A stretch of 8,749 nucleotides of DNA from positions 1 to 8,749 of the forward strand of contig JAITGB010000020.1 of assembly GCA_031280945.1 (NCBI GenBank), written 5' to 3'. This DNA is from Spirochaetales bacterium. Its GTDB lineage: Bacteria > Spirochaetota > Spirochaetia > DTKZ01. Position numbers and translations under genes: made by a program. The notes under the pieces were generated by a model. The model saw only the letters and a list, made by a program, of their open reading frames with translations, was not told the origin of the DNA and did not search any database. Shown piece after piece: positions 1-5,354 of this stretch; within the stretch, counting starts at the first letter, position 1; every line of letters starts with the position of its first letter.

Positions 1-2
1 TT

Positions 3-449
3 TTATATTACCTCCCCTGGCGTTCTTATTTCAAGTAAATTGTAGCCTTCTTTTAGATTGACTGAATTGAATAATTTGATTTTATTTAGATTTACTATAT
101 GCTTAAAATTCCAGCTAACCAATACGTCCACATTCAGGACAGTGGCAATCGCAATATGCAGCGCATCACTTCTATATTGTTCATTAACAATTTTTTCGTC
201 CATATATTTTTGCGTTAGATGCGTCATTTCTTCCGTTATGTCAAATTTTTCGTAAGAAATTGTTTCCAAATTTGATTTTACATTCTCTGGAGCGCCGTTA
301 TTTAATTCGCCGTAAGTATGGGTTGAAATAATTGCATGATATTCACCCTTTCTGAATTTTTCAAACAATTTTTGTGCGGCTTCTTCAAAAACCGTGTCAA
401 AATATCCGCCGATTACTGAATTTTCTATATAAACTCTTAATTGTCGCAT
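3..449 (-). CDS. PIN-domain ribonuclease, VapC-like toxin
   Basis: 148-aa PIN-fold protein, probably a Mg-dependent RNase acting as the toxin of a type II toxin-antitoxin pair. Seen: an N-terminal strand with E9-N-S followed by GGYFD, a second acidic position at E48 (TYGEL), the D95-A-L-H-I-A motif, and the SWNF block at 112-115 followed by KHIVN, all typical of small bacterial PIN toxins. Glu9 sits where many PIN proteins have the first Asp; some subfamilies use Glu, so activity is not excluded. The ATG is preceded by AAAGGG at 5 nt and by its own promoter. No antitoxin is encoded upstream. GGGGAGG at the 3' end indicates a co-transcribed gene beyond the left edge, the likely antitoxin. The gene is far more AT-rich than the central genes, which suggests horizontal transfer. 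The PIN fold is confident; the toxin role is inferred. Confidence 0.85.
   Translation of the reverse strand: MRQLRVYIENSVIGGYFDTVFEEAAQKLFEKFRKGEYHAIISTHTYGELNNGAPENVKSNLETISYEKFDITEEMTHLTQKYMDEKIVNEQYRSDALHIAIATVLNVDVLVSWNFKHIVNLNKIKLFNSVNLKEGYNLLEIRTPGEVI
11..17 (-). promoter_or_regulatory. Ribosome binding site for an off-window gene
   Basis: GGGGAGG on the minus strand lies inside the last codons of the PIN gene. No ATG, GTG or TTG occurs in the 10 nt between it and the window edge. A start codon at or just past the edge would be correctly spaced, giving an operon of the PIN gene and a downstream partner. Confidence 0.55.
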
Positions 450-466
450 TTCTACCCTTTTTATAA

Positions 467-495
467 AGGATAAATCGTTAATTTGGCATTGTCAA
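467..495 (-). promoter_or_regulatory. Promoter of the PIN gene
   Basis: The minus strand has a perfect TTGACA (490-495), a 17-bp spacer and TATCCT (467-472, 4 of 6 consensus). The predicted start near 460 gives a leader of about 10 nt that contains the AAAGGG ribosome binding site (455-460). This is the only first-in-unit gene here with both a short leader and a Shine-Dalgarno sequence. Confidence 0.6.
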
Positions 496-560
496 GGTTG
501 TTTTATGGGGCTGTGTGCTGCCCAAATATGCCGGAATGAGGCGGAGAAGGGCCTATCCCT

Positions 561-575
561 GCCGCCGGAGGCGGC
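561..575. repeat. Hairpin GCCGCC-GGA-GGCGGC
   Basis: Perfect 6-bp stem with a 3-nt loop, followed by the 8-bp palindrome GCCCGGGC (574-581). It occupies the position, relative to the GCAAGGGGCTGG motif, that a 14-bp hairpin (4720-4750) occupies in the third RNA element, so it may be the 5' part of the same extended element. Confidence 0.5.
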
Positions 576-592
576 CCGGGCCAGGGGCCTTT

Positions 593-706
593 GGCGAGCA
601 AGGGGCTGGATTGGAGAGGACGCTGGAAGCGTGTATTTACGCGCAGCGCAAAGACCGAAGCTCCGCAAAGCCCGTTTTTTGCGGCGCAGCCCCAAAAAAT
701 GCGTCC
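593..706 (+). ncRNA. Diverged Flavo-1-like structured RNA element (copy 1)
   Basis: Matches the architecture of the two clearer copies. It has GCAAGGGGCTGG (599-610, shared with copy 3) running into box 1, GGATTGGAGAGGA (608-620). A hairpin follows, closed by CGCTG (621-625) and CAGCG (644-648), then box 2 ending in GCCCG (670-674). Next come a T6...A6 hairpin with a GCA loop (675-698, one mismatch) and TGCGTCC (700-706), equivalent to TGCGCC in the others. It lies on the strand opposite the solute-binding protein gene, 26 bp beyond its stop, and no + strand promoter was found. Flavo-1 (an Rfam family) is known mainly from Flavobacteria with some spirochaetal members. The assignment comes from recalled consensus features, and this copy is the most diverged. 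Confidence 0.4.
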
Positions 707-731
707 GAATACTTCCCGACCGGCGGCAGAA

Positions 732-1949
732 CTACTGAAGCCAGCCCTGAAACAATGCCGCGAGGTCTTCGGGGTGCTGCCCGCCCGGGGAGATTCTTTT
801 CTGCATCCAGGGAACAAGAACCTGGGTTTTTATTCTGTTCCACAGGTACGGAACAGGCGCGGGAAAAACAAGAACATCCTCAGGAGGCGCAAAACCCGAC
901 AGCGCGGAGTCACGGAGGGGAAGGTGTTTTTCGTTAATCTCTTTCAGGGACGAAAAACCCGAAGCTATTCCAAATACCCCCGGCATTTTTTCGCGGGACT
1001 TCTCAAGAAGAAGGCTCTGGGTAGGCACACAGAAGAACCAGCGCAAAAAAGCCTCCGCCCCCCGCGCATTGTCCGCTCCTTGAGGAATCCCCGCAAAAAG
1101 AATTCTCTCGGTAGCGGTAATTTTGCCCGCGTGGGAGAGCCACTTTACGTCGAGAAAATTCCTGTAACTTTCCGGAACAAGAAAAAAATCCGCCGCCGTT
1201 GTGTAGGCGTATTTTATCCTCCCCAGAGCAAGCTGCCTGTAGGGAGGGTCGTACAAATACTTCTCCGCGAAGGTAATTTCCGCCGCCCCCCCGCCGTTAT
1301 ATTTCTCGCTCCACGAAAGAAAATACTCAAGGGTTTTATCAAGGCTCTCGCCGTCCCATGCAAGTAAAGTTTCGGGGCTTTCCTTAAAAGCAGCCCCCCT
1401 CATAAGAGATGCCTGAACGAGAAAATCAGAATTCCAGCGCGGAGCGAATCCCATGGAAAGATAGGCCGAATCGTTTTTTCTGTTTGCCGCCGCAGCCTTC
1501 TCCGCCAGGCTCTCAAGATTAATCATAAAAAGGGAAGCCTCGTCCCCTGAAATACGCGCGTCAAACATCAAGGCGGGCAGATTAAAGGAAACAGGAATAA
1601 GGGTTTGCTTTTTCTCACGCTGGCCCGCACGGAGGAGGGAAGCGTAGAAAGCCCTGCGGTCAATGCCGCTTCCTCCAAAGAGGCTGTCAAGGGAAACAAA
1701 TCTTTTCGCGGAAGTCTCCCCGGAAAGGTTATCCATAATAACAAGGTCCGGGACTTCCGTGCTGAAATCCAGGGCTGAAGGCGTGTTCTCCCTGTAGTGG
1801 ATTTCCAGCCTGTGCCTGTCCTGCATACTGTTAAAGGTTTCCGCGTATACAGCGATTTCCTGCCGGTTTGTATACAGAATAATGCGCCCCGAGGACTCAC
1901 CGCAGCCGCATAAGGCCGCCGCAAGTACAAGAAGAAACGGAAATTTCAT
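732..1949 (-). CDS. Solute-binding lipoprotein of an ABC transporter (family 1-like)
   Basis: 405-aa lipoprotein resembling extracellular solute-binding proteins (sugar-binding family 1). Such proteins are lipid-anchored outside the inner membrane and deliver ligand to an ABC permease. Seen: a short signal peptide with lipobox L13-C-G-C16, an IILYTNR strand at 23-29 as in binding-protein N-termini, a PDLVIMD segment (67-73), VSLDSLF (85-91) and a TLIPVSFN stretch (116-123) equivalent to the usual predicted hinge region. The ATG at 1949 was chosen because the signal peptide starts there; an in-frame start 20 codons upstream would bury it and cross the promoter. No permease or ATPase gene is adjacent, so it is an orphan component or its partners are elsewhere. 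Ligand unknown. It diverges from the radical SAM gene and probably has an almost leaderless mRNA. Confidence 0.72.
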   Translation of the reverse strand: MKFPFLLVLAAALCGCGESSGRIILYTNRQEIAVYAETFNSMQDRHRLEIHYRENTPSALDFSTEVPDLVIMDNLSGETSAKRFVSLDSLFGGSGIDRRAFYASLLRAGQREKKQTLIPVSFNLPALMFDARISGDEASLFMINLESLAEKAAAANRKNDSAYLSMGFAPRWNSDFLVQASLMRGAAFKESPETLLAWDGESLDKTLEYFLSWSEKYNGGGAAEITFAEKYLYDPPYRQLALGRIKYAYTTAADFFLVPESYRNFLDVKWLSHAGKITATERILFAGIPQGADNARGAEAFLRWFFCVPTQSLLLEKSREKMPGVFGIASGFSSLKEINEKHLPLRDSALSGFAPPEDVLVFPAPVPYLWNRIKTQVLVPWMQKRISPGGQHPEDLAALFQGWLQ

Positions 1950-1958
1950 GCCGCGCTC

Positions 1959-1987
1959 ACTGTAGGGGCTAAGGGCCGTGTTGTCAA
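1959..1987 (-). promoter_or_regulatory. Promoter of the solute-binding lipoprotein gene
   Basis: The minus strand has TTGACA (1982-1987), a 17-bp spacer and TACAGT (1959-1964, 4 of 6). The -10 ends 9 nt before the ATG, so the leader would be only about 2-3 nt, and no SD sequence is present. The -35 overlaps that of the divergent + strand promoter. Confidence 0.6.
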
Positions 1988-2009
1988 GGCGGCGGACACA
2001 GAGTACCAT
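1981..2009 (+). promoter_or_regulatory. Promoter of the radical SAM gene, predicted leaderless
   Basis: The + strand has TTGTCA (1981-1986, 5 of 6), a 17-bp spacer and TACCAT (2004-2009, 4 of 6). The -10 ends 6 nt before the GTG start at 2016, which places +1 on the start codon. Its -35 shares five bases with the minus-strand -35, so two polymerases could not bind at once. Confidence 0.5.
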
Positions 2010-2015
2010 AGGGCC

Positions 2016-2936
2016 GTGAGCTTACCCCCCGGCCCCCTTTTTAGACCCTATTCCGCGTATCTTGCGTCCCGCTACGGAGCAAAAACCTACCGTATTTCGG
2101 TTGACGCGGGATTCTCCTGCCCCAACAGGGGCAAAGACAGGCGCGAAGGAGGCTGCACCTTCTGCGCAAGCACAGGCTCCGCCGCGCCCTATACCGCACA
2201 AGAAGCGGAAGAAACTGAAGGCGGCGAAGCCTCCCTCTTTGCCTCCCTGAAACGGCAAATTACCCAGGGCGCAGCCTTCCTTAAGAAACGCTACAAAGCG
2301 GAAAACTTTCTTTTGTATTTTCAGGCCTACTCAGGAACCCACGCGCCTGCGGAAAAGCTCAAAAAACTGTACGATTACGCCCTGGGGCTTGAAGACTTCC
2401 GCGAACTCATAGTGTCCACGAGGCCGGACTGCATTGACGCGGGGAAAGCCCGCCTCATCGCGGAGTACAAAACCCCCCACAGGGACGTATGGGTAGAACT
2501 CGGCCTCCAGACCGCACAGGAAAAAACGCTCCGCCGCATCAGGCGCGGACACGGAAGAGCGGAATTCGAAAAAGCGTTTTTCCTCCTGAGGGAGAAAGGC
2601 ATCAAAATTACCGTCCACCTTATTTTCGGCCTTCCCGGGGAAAACGAAGAAGACATTATCTCAACTCTAAACTATACCGCCGCTCTAAAACCCGACGGCC
2701 TTAAAATCCACAACCTGCACATACTTTCAGGAACACCTCTGTACGAAGAATTCCTCGCAGGAGAAATCACCCTTCCCGCAGCCGAACGGCACCGCGCCTA
2801 CATACTCCGCGCCTTTGAAATCTTCCCCCGCGAAACAATTTTTATGCGCTTTACCTGCGACAGCCCCGCCTCCCTCCTCGCCTTCCCGCGAAAATTTCCC
2901 CCCAAAGCCGAATTTCTCCCCCTGCGCAAGGGATAG
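2016..2936 (+). CDS. TIGR01212-family (YhcC-like) radical SAM protein
   Basis: 306-aa radical SAM protein of the YhcC/TIGR01212 type; the reaction of the family is not established. Seen: the atypical 4Fe-4S cysteine pattern C35-x11-C47-x2-C50 inside FSCPNR...GGCTFC, which defines the family, then ELGLQ (161-165), RRGHG (176-180) and HLIFGLPGE (201-209), the TIM-barrel and SAM-binding segments. The GTG start is used because no in-frame ATG occurs before the conserved N-terminus and because the -10 lies exactly 6 nt upstream. The protein ends soon after CDSPASLLAF, shorter than I expect for the family's C-terminal helix. The stop codon lies inside an RNA repeat element, which may have trimmed the C-terminus. 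It is a single gene, convergent with the aminotransferase. Confidence 0.88.
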   Translation: MSLPPGPLFRPYSAYLASRYGAKTYRISVDAGFSCPNRGKDRREGGCTFCASTGSAAPYTAQEAEETEGGEASLFASLKRQITQGAAFLKKRYKAENFLLYFQAYSGTHAPAEKLKKLYDYALGLEDFRELIVSTRPDCIDAGKARLIAEYKTPHRDVWVELGLQTAQEKTLRRIRRGHGRAEFEKAFFLLREKGIKITVHLIFGLPGENEEDIISTLNYTAALKPDGLKIHNLHILSGTPLYEEFLAGEITLPAAERHRAYILRAFEIFPRETIFMRFTCDSPASLLAFPRKFPPKAEFLPLRKG

Positions 2937-3030
2937 AAGCGGAAATCCTTGCGGATTTTGCTTTGCAAAATCCGCTGGATTGGAGCGGATAGCCCGGTTT
3001 TTTACGGCCGCAGGCCGTAAAAAATGCGCC
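2931..3030 (+). ncRNA. Flavo-1-like structured RNA element (copy 2, best defined)
   Basis: Box 1 GGATAGAAGCGGAA (2931-2944) overlaps the radical SAM stop codon. It is followed by a perfect 11-bp hairpin with a TTT loop (2951-2975), box 2 GGATTGGAGCGGATAGCCCG (2977-2996), a perfect 12-bp hairpin with a GCA loop (2998-3024), and TGCGCC (3025-3030). Both boxes recur on the minus strand in copy 3. AAATCC (2943-2948) can pair with GGATTT (2953-2958) in competition with the 11-bp hairpin. Neither hairpin is followed by a T-run on either strand, so it is not a standard intrinsic terminator. It would form the 3' end of the radical SAM mRNA. The match to the Rfam Flavo-1 family is from memory; the internal repeat evidence is direct. 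Confidence 0.55.
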
Positions 3031-3064
3031 ATAAAACTTCAAAAAAGTAAATGCGGAAACCCTG

Positions 3065-3080
3065 CCCCCCCCCCCCCCCC
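3065..3080. repeat. Homopolymer of 16 C (G on the minus strand)
   Basis: Uninterrupted C16 lying 13 bp beyond the aminotransferase stop codon, in the space between two convergent genes. On the aminotransferase mRNA it would be a G16 tract just after the stop. It is prone to slippage, and its exact length should be treated as uncertain. Confidence 0.95.
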
Positions 3081-3093
3081 GCGCAAAAACCCC

Positions 3094-4389
3094 TTAGCGC
3101 CCGGCAAGCTCGTCCGCAGAAGCAAAAAGAGCCGCGTACATATCCGCAAGACCCTCCTCGTCTATACTCTGATACGCGATGCGCAAAATCCTGTCCTGAA
3201 GCGCAATAGTCCCAATCCCCTTGTCAAGAAGCCGCTTGCGTAAATCCTCCGCGGATATACCTTCACAGAGAAAACTCATAAAATAGCCCGAATTAAAAGG
3301 CAGCTCACGCAAAGCCGCCCCCGCCGTGCGGGAAGAAAGAATCTCCTTTACCTTGAGATAGCGCCTCTTCAAAATGGCGAGCTTCTCCTCCTTCTCCACA
3401 GGGTATGAAGGATTAGTCATAAGTTTAACAAGAGCGCTCTGCGCAATGCGCGAAGAACTCGAAAAAGACACACGAATCGCGGCCGTAGTCTTTGTTACAA
3501 GAGCAGCGTAGTGCTCCTTAGATAAACCCTTTGAAGCGTAGGTGAGAAACGCAATACGAAAACCCCAGACAAAATCCTCCTTTGTCGCCCCGTCAATCTT
3601 CACCGCAAGCACCCTCTCGTGCAAATTCGCAAGAGACGCAAAAAAAGACTGCCTCGCAACATTCTCATCAAAAAAAAGCCCAAAGTAAGCGTCATCGATA
3701 ATAACAAGAATATCCGTCCCCGCGTCCGCACACTCGGCAATGCAGCGCGCAAGAGAAGTAGACTCAAAGCTCGAAGGCGAATACCCCAGAGGATTATTGG
3801 GAAAGTTCAGCATAATAACAGCCTTGCCGCCGCGTGAGTTTTTCATCACCGCCTCTTTAAGACCAGCGCAGTTGATATGCCCCTCTTCGTCAAAAAAAGG
3901 AAACGTTACAAAGTTCGCGTCCTTCGCCTCGCGGAAAATAAGCTCGTAGTTATCCCAATACGCATCAGGAATAATAAACGTATCCCCCGGATTTACAAAA
4001 AGCTCCGCCGTCAAACTTAAACCCGCCGTCAGGCCCGGCGTTACAAGCGGCAAGGAAAACTCAAGGCCCGAAAGCCCCGGATTCTTCACGAGCATCTCCG
4101 CCTTCCACAGCTCGCGCAGCTGCGGGTCCCCGCCCACAGGAGCGTAATTAACCGCCTCGTGCGCGGTAAAGCCCGGAAAAAGCCCCATAAGCGAAGGCAA
4201 AGTCATCGGCCTCCCGTTCTCGTAGGACATACCCACAGTCGCGTTAAACCGCCCCGCGCGCCGCCCCGCCTCAGCGGACTGCGCAATTATCCCGCGCGGA
4301 AAAAACAAACGCCGCCCCGTCTCTGAAAGAAGCCGCCCTGCCGCCGTACCCGACAAAATATCATTCAGTTCAATTGCCAAAGAATTCAT
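3094..4389 (-). CDS. PLP-dependent class I/II aminotransferase
   Basis: 431-aa fold-type I aminotransferase, full length, using pyridoxal phosphate to move an amino group from an amino acid to a 2-oxo acid. Seen: NFPNNPLG (195-202), the cofactor/substrate-binding NxPxNPxG motif; DDAY (232-235); the Schiff-base lysine K270 in GATKED with the following GFR (R278 at the phosphate); and R403 in ILRIAY as the likely carboxylate-binding arginine. The N-terminal FFPRGIIAQSAEA and FNATVG segments match a clostridial/Treponema subgroup with the GATKE(D/E) motif. Substrate not determined; aromatic or aspartate-type is possible. The ATG at 4389 is preferred over an in-frame ATG 27 codons upstream because the conserved N-terminus starts here and a promoter -10 lies 6 nt upstream. 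Single gene, convergent with the radical SAM gene. Confidence 0.88.
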   Translation of the reverse strand: MNSLAIELNDILSGTAAGRLLSETGRRLFFPRGIIAQSAEAGRRAGRFNATVGMSYENGRPMTLPSLMGLFPGFTAHEAVNYAPVGGDPQLRELWKAEMLVKNPGLSGLEFSLPLVTPGLTAGLSLTAELFVNPGDTFIIPDAYWDNYELIFREAKDANFVTFPFFDEEGHINCAGLKEAVMKNSRGGKAVIMLNFPNNPLGYSPSSFESTSLARCIAECADAGTDILVIIDDAYFGLFFDENVARQSFFASLANLHERVLAVKIDGATKEDFVWGFRIAFLTYASKGLSKEHYAALVTKTTAAIRVSFSSSSRIAQSALVKLMTNPSYPVEKEEKLAILKRRYLKVKEILSSRTAGAALRELPFNSGYFMSFLCEGISAEDLRKRLLDKGIGTIALQDRILRIAYQSIDEEGLADMYAALFASADELAGR

Positions 4390-4395
4390 GGGCCA

Positions 4396-4425
4396 ACTAT
4401 ACGGAAATCCCCCCGCCCTCGTCAA
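4396..4425 (-). promoter_or_regulatory. Promoter of the aminotransferase gene, predicted leaderless
   Basis: The minus strand has TTGACG (4420-4425, 5 of 6), an 18-bp spacer and TATAGT (4396-4401, 5 of 6). The -10 ends 6 nt before the ATG, placing +1 on the start codon. There is no Shine-Dalgarno sequence. It begins about 30 bp after RNA element copy 3 ends. Confidence 0.65.
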
Positions 4426-4502
4426 CCGCGAAAAGAAAATGAAGAGAAGAATTTGGGCGCATTCGAGCATTTTTGGCCGAAGGCAAAAAATGCGAGTCCG
4501 AT

Positions 4503-4584
4503 AAAACGCGGATTTTAGCTATACGCACAATCAGGCTAAGAGCGTCATACCGGCACTGCGTGGTTGTGGCCCTAATCGCGTTTT
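4503..4584. repeat. 82-bp segment bounded by imperfect inverted repeats
   Basis: The left arm AAAACGCGGATTTTAG (4503-4518) is complementary, with gaps, to the right arm CTAATCGCGTTTT (4572-4584); the outer 8 bp AAAACGCG/CGCGTTTT are perfect. It lies between box 2 and the terminal hairpin of copy 3, where copy 2 has almost no sequence. It could be a small insertion, MITE-like, or an extra helix of a longer RNA. It has no coding capacity. Confidence 0.4.
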
Positions 4585-4676
4585 TGAGGGGGGCTATCCG
4601 CTCCAATTCCTCAAAAAACGCCTCCCGGCGTTTTTCTCCGGGAGTTCCGCTTCTATCCAGGCTGCATGGGCGAGCA

Positions 4677-4695
4677 GCAAGTCCGAAGGACTTGC
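4677..4695. repeat. Hairpin, 8-bp stem with 3-nt loop
   Basis: GCAAGTCC-GAA-GGACTTGC on the + strand, perfect. It sits between GGCTG (4699-4705 region, minus strand) and CAGCC (4658-4663 region), which can themselves pair, so it looks like the tip of a longer helix at the 5' end of RNA element copy 3. Confidence 0.7.
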
Positions 4696-4719
4696 GACCA
4701 GCCCCTTGCGCCTATTACC

Positions 4720-4750
4720 CCGCATGGTTTTGCTCCGCAAAACCATGCGG
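4720..4750. repeat. Hairpin, perfect 14-bp stem with 3-nt loop
   Basis: CCGCATGGTTTTGC, loop TCC, then the exact complement. It lies in the gap after the one-helix protein gene. There is no T-run next to it on either strand, so it is not a standard intrinsic terminator. Confidence 0.85.
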
Positions 4751-4766
4751 CGGCACGGCCTCAACC

Positions 4767-4785
4767 CCGCGCGCTTCGCGCGCGG
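4767..4785. repeat. Hairpin, perfect 8-bp GC-only stem
   Basis: CCGCGCGC-TTC-GCGCGCGG, about 12 nt past the stop codon of the one-helix membrane protein gene on the minus strand. It may slow or protect the operon 3' end. It has no T-run, so intrinsic termination is doubtful. Confidence 0.75.
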
Positions 4786-4796
4786 CAAGGCAAGAC

Positions 4797-5354
4797 CTAA
4801 GGCGGCGAATCCCTCTTTACTGAAGCCGAAAGAATCTGCCGCGTTCCGTTAAAACTCACCGTACAGGAAACTGACAGGGACTGGGGCAAAGGCAGAATAG
4901 AACGCGTAAACTCAAGCCCCCCCTTGCGCGAAGGAAGAGCCGCAATCAGATTCTCCGAACTCTCCCCTTCAGCCTCAAAAACAACCTCCGGCAGAAGACC
5001 CCTGTAAACCTCCCCCGACTGCTTCGTAACGCGCAGGGAAACAAAAGCCTTCCCCTCATGGGAAAAAGCGCTGAGGAGAAACCGGAAGCCCCCCTCGTCC
5101 CAGGAACTCCCGTCAGGAGGCGAAATAACCCGCAAAATGACAAAGAACAAACACAAAACAGCCACATCAACAAGGACGAGCATACTCCCCCGTCTCCCGC
5201 CAAAAGCCCGCCTGAAAAAACCCCGGGGCCGCGGAGTATTGAGGGCGCACTCAAATTCGCGCGCACGGGGAGACCTCGCAAGCCTCTCCTCCCTGTCGTA
5301 GTGAAAATTAAGAATCCCCGGACCAGAAATCTCATTGTCATATCTCTTCAACAT
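4797..5354 (-). CDS. One-helix membrane protein of unknown function
   Basis: 185-aa protein I do not recognise. Seen: a charged, arginine-rich N-terminal part (1-56) that should stay in the cytoplasm, one hydrophobic segment (about 57-80, rich in Val, Leu and Phe), and a mostly beta-predicted C-terminal part (about 85-185) that would be outside the inner membrane. No catalytic motif or lipobox is visible. It is the third gene of the lipoprotein-nnrDE operon. Its ATG overlaps the end of nnrDE by 17 bp and has GGGAGG 9 nt upstream, inside nnrDE, so it is clearly translated as part of the operon. Pairing with a lipoprotein suggests an envelope role, which is inference only. Confidence 0.75.
   Translation of the reverse strand: MLKRYDNEISGPGILNFHYDREERLARSPRAREFECALNTPRPRGFFRRAFGGRRGSMLVLVDVAVLCLFFVILRVISPPDGSSWDEGGFRFLLSAFSHEGKAFVSLRVTKQSGEVYRGLLPEVVFEAEGESSENLIAALPSRKGGLEFTRSILPLPQSLSVSCTVSFNGTRQILSASVKRDSPP

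Larger units (their letters stand above)
4456..4712 (-). ncRNA. Flavo-1-like structured RNA element (copy 3, extended)
   Basis: Read on the minus strand: GGCGCAAGGGGCTGG (4698-4712), an 8-bp hairpin (4677-4695), box 1 GGATAGAAGCGGAA (4645-4658), a variable hairpin region (4610-4644), and box 2 GAATTGGAGCGGATAGCCC (4591-4609). An 82-bp segment is then interposed, followed by a hairpin with one mismatch (4467-4493) and ATGCGCC (4456-4462). Boxes 1 and 2 and the end motif match copy 2, whereas the stem sequences differ. The variable region can form either AAAAACGCC/GGCGTTTTT or CTCCCGG/CCGGGAG, but not both. It lies between the one-helix protein gene and the aminotransferase promoter and could be transcribed by readthrough. 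Family name tentative. Confidence 0.5.

Noticed and set aside
591..1367. 258-aa open frame on the + strand
   Set aside because: It is antisense to the solute-binding lipoprotein gene and spans RNA element copy 1. It is Lys/Arg-rich with no domain, as expected of a shadow frame in skewed DNA.
1950..2009. Upstream in-frame ATG for the solute-binding lipoprotein at 2009
   Set aside because: It would put 20 polar residues before the signal peptide and lies upstream of the predicted transcription start.
2998..3024. Intrinsic terminator after the radical SAM gene
   Set aside because: The stem is perfect, but no T-run follows it on either strand; the T and A tracts are inside the stem. Kept as part of the RNA element.
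2815..3243. 142-aa open frame on the + strand across the C16 tract
   Set aside because: It overlaps two real genes in other frames and reads through a homopolymer. It has no start signal and low-complexity proline content.
4390..4470. N-terminal extension of the aminotransferase from the ATG at 4470
   Set aside because: The extra 27 residues have no family counterpart and would run through the promoter and into the end of RNA element copy 3.
4390..4796. tRNA gene or CRISPR array in the 407-bp gap
   Set aside because: No cloverleaf or T-loop signature is present. The hairpins differ in sequence and spacing, so there are no regular direct repeats with spacers.
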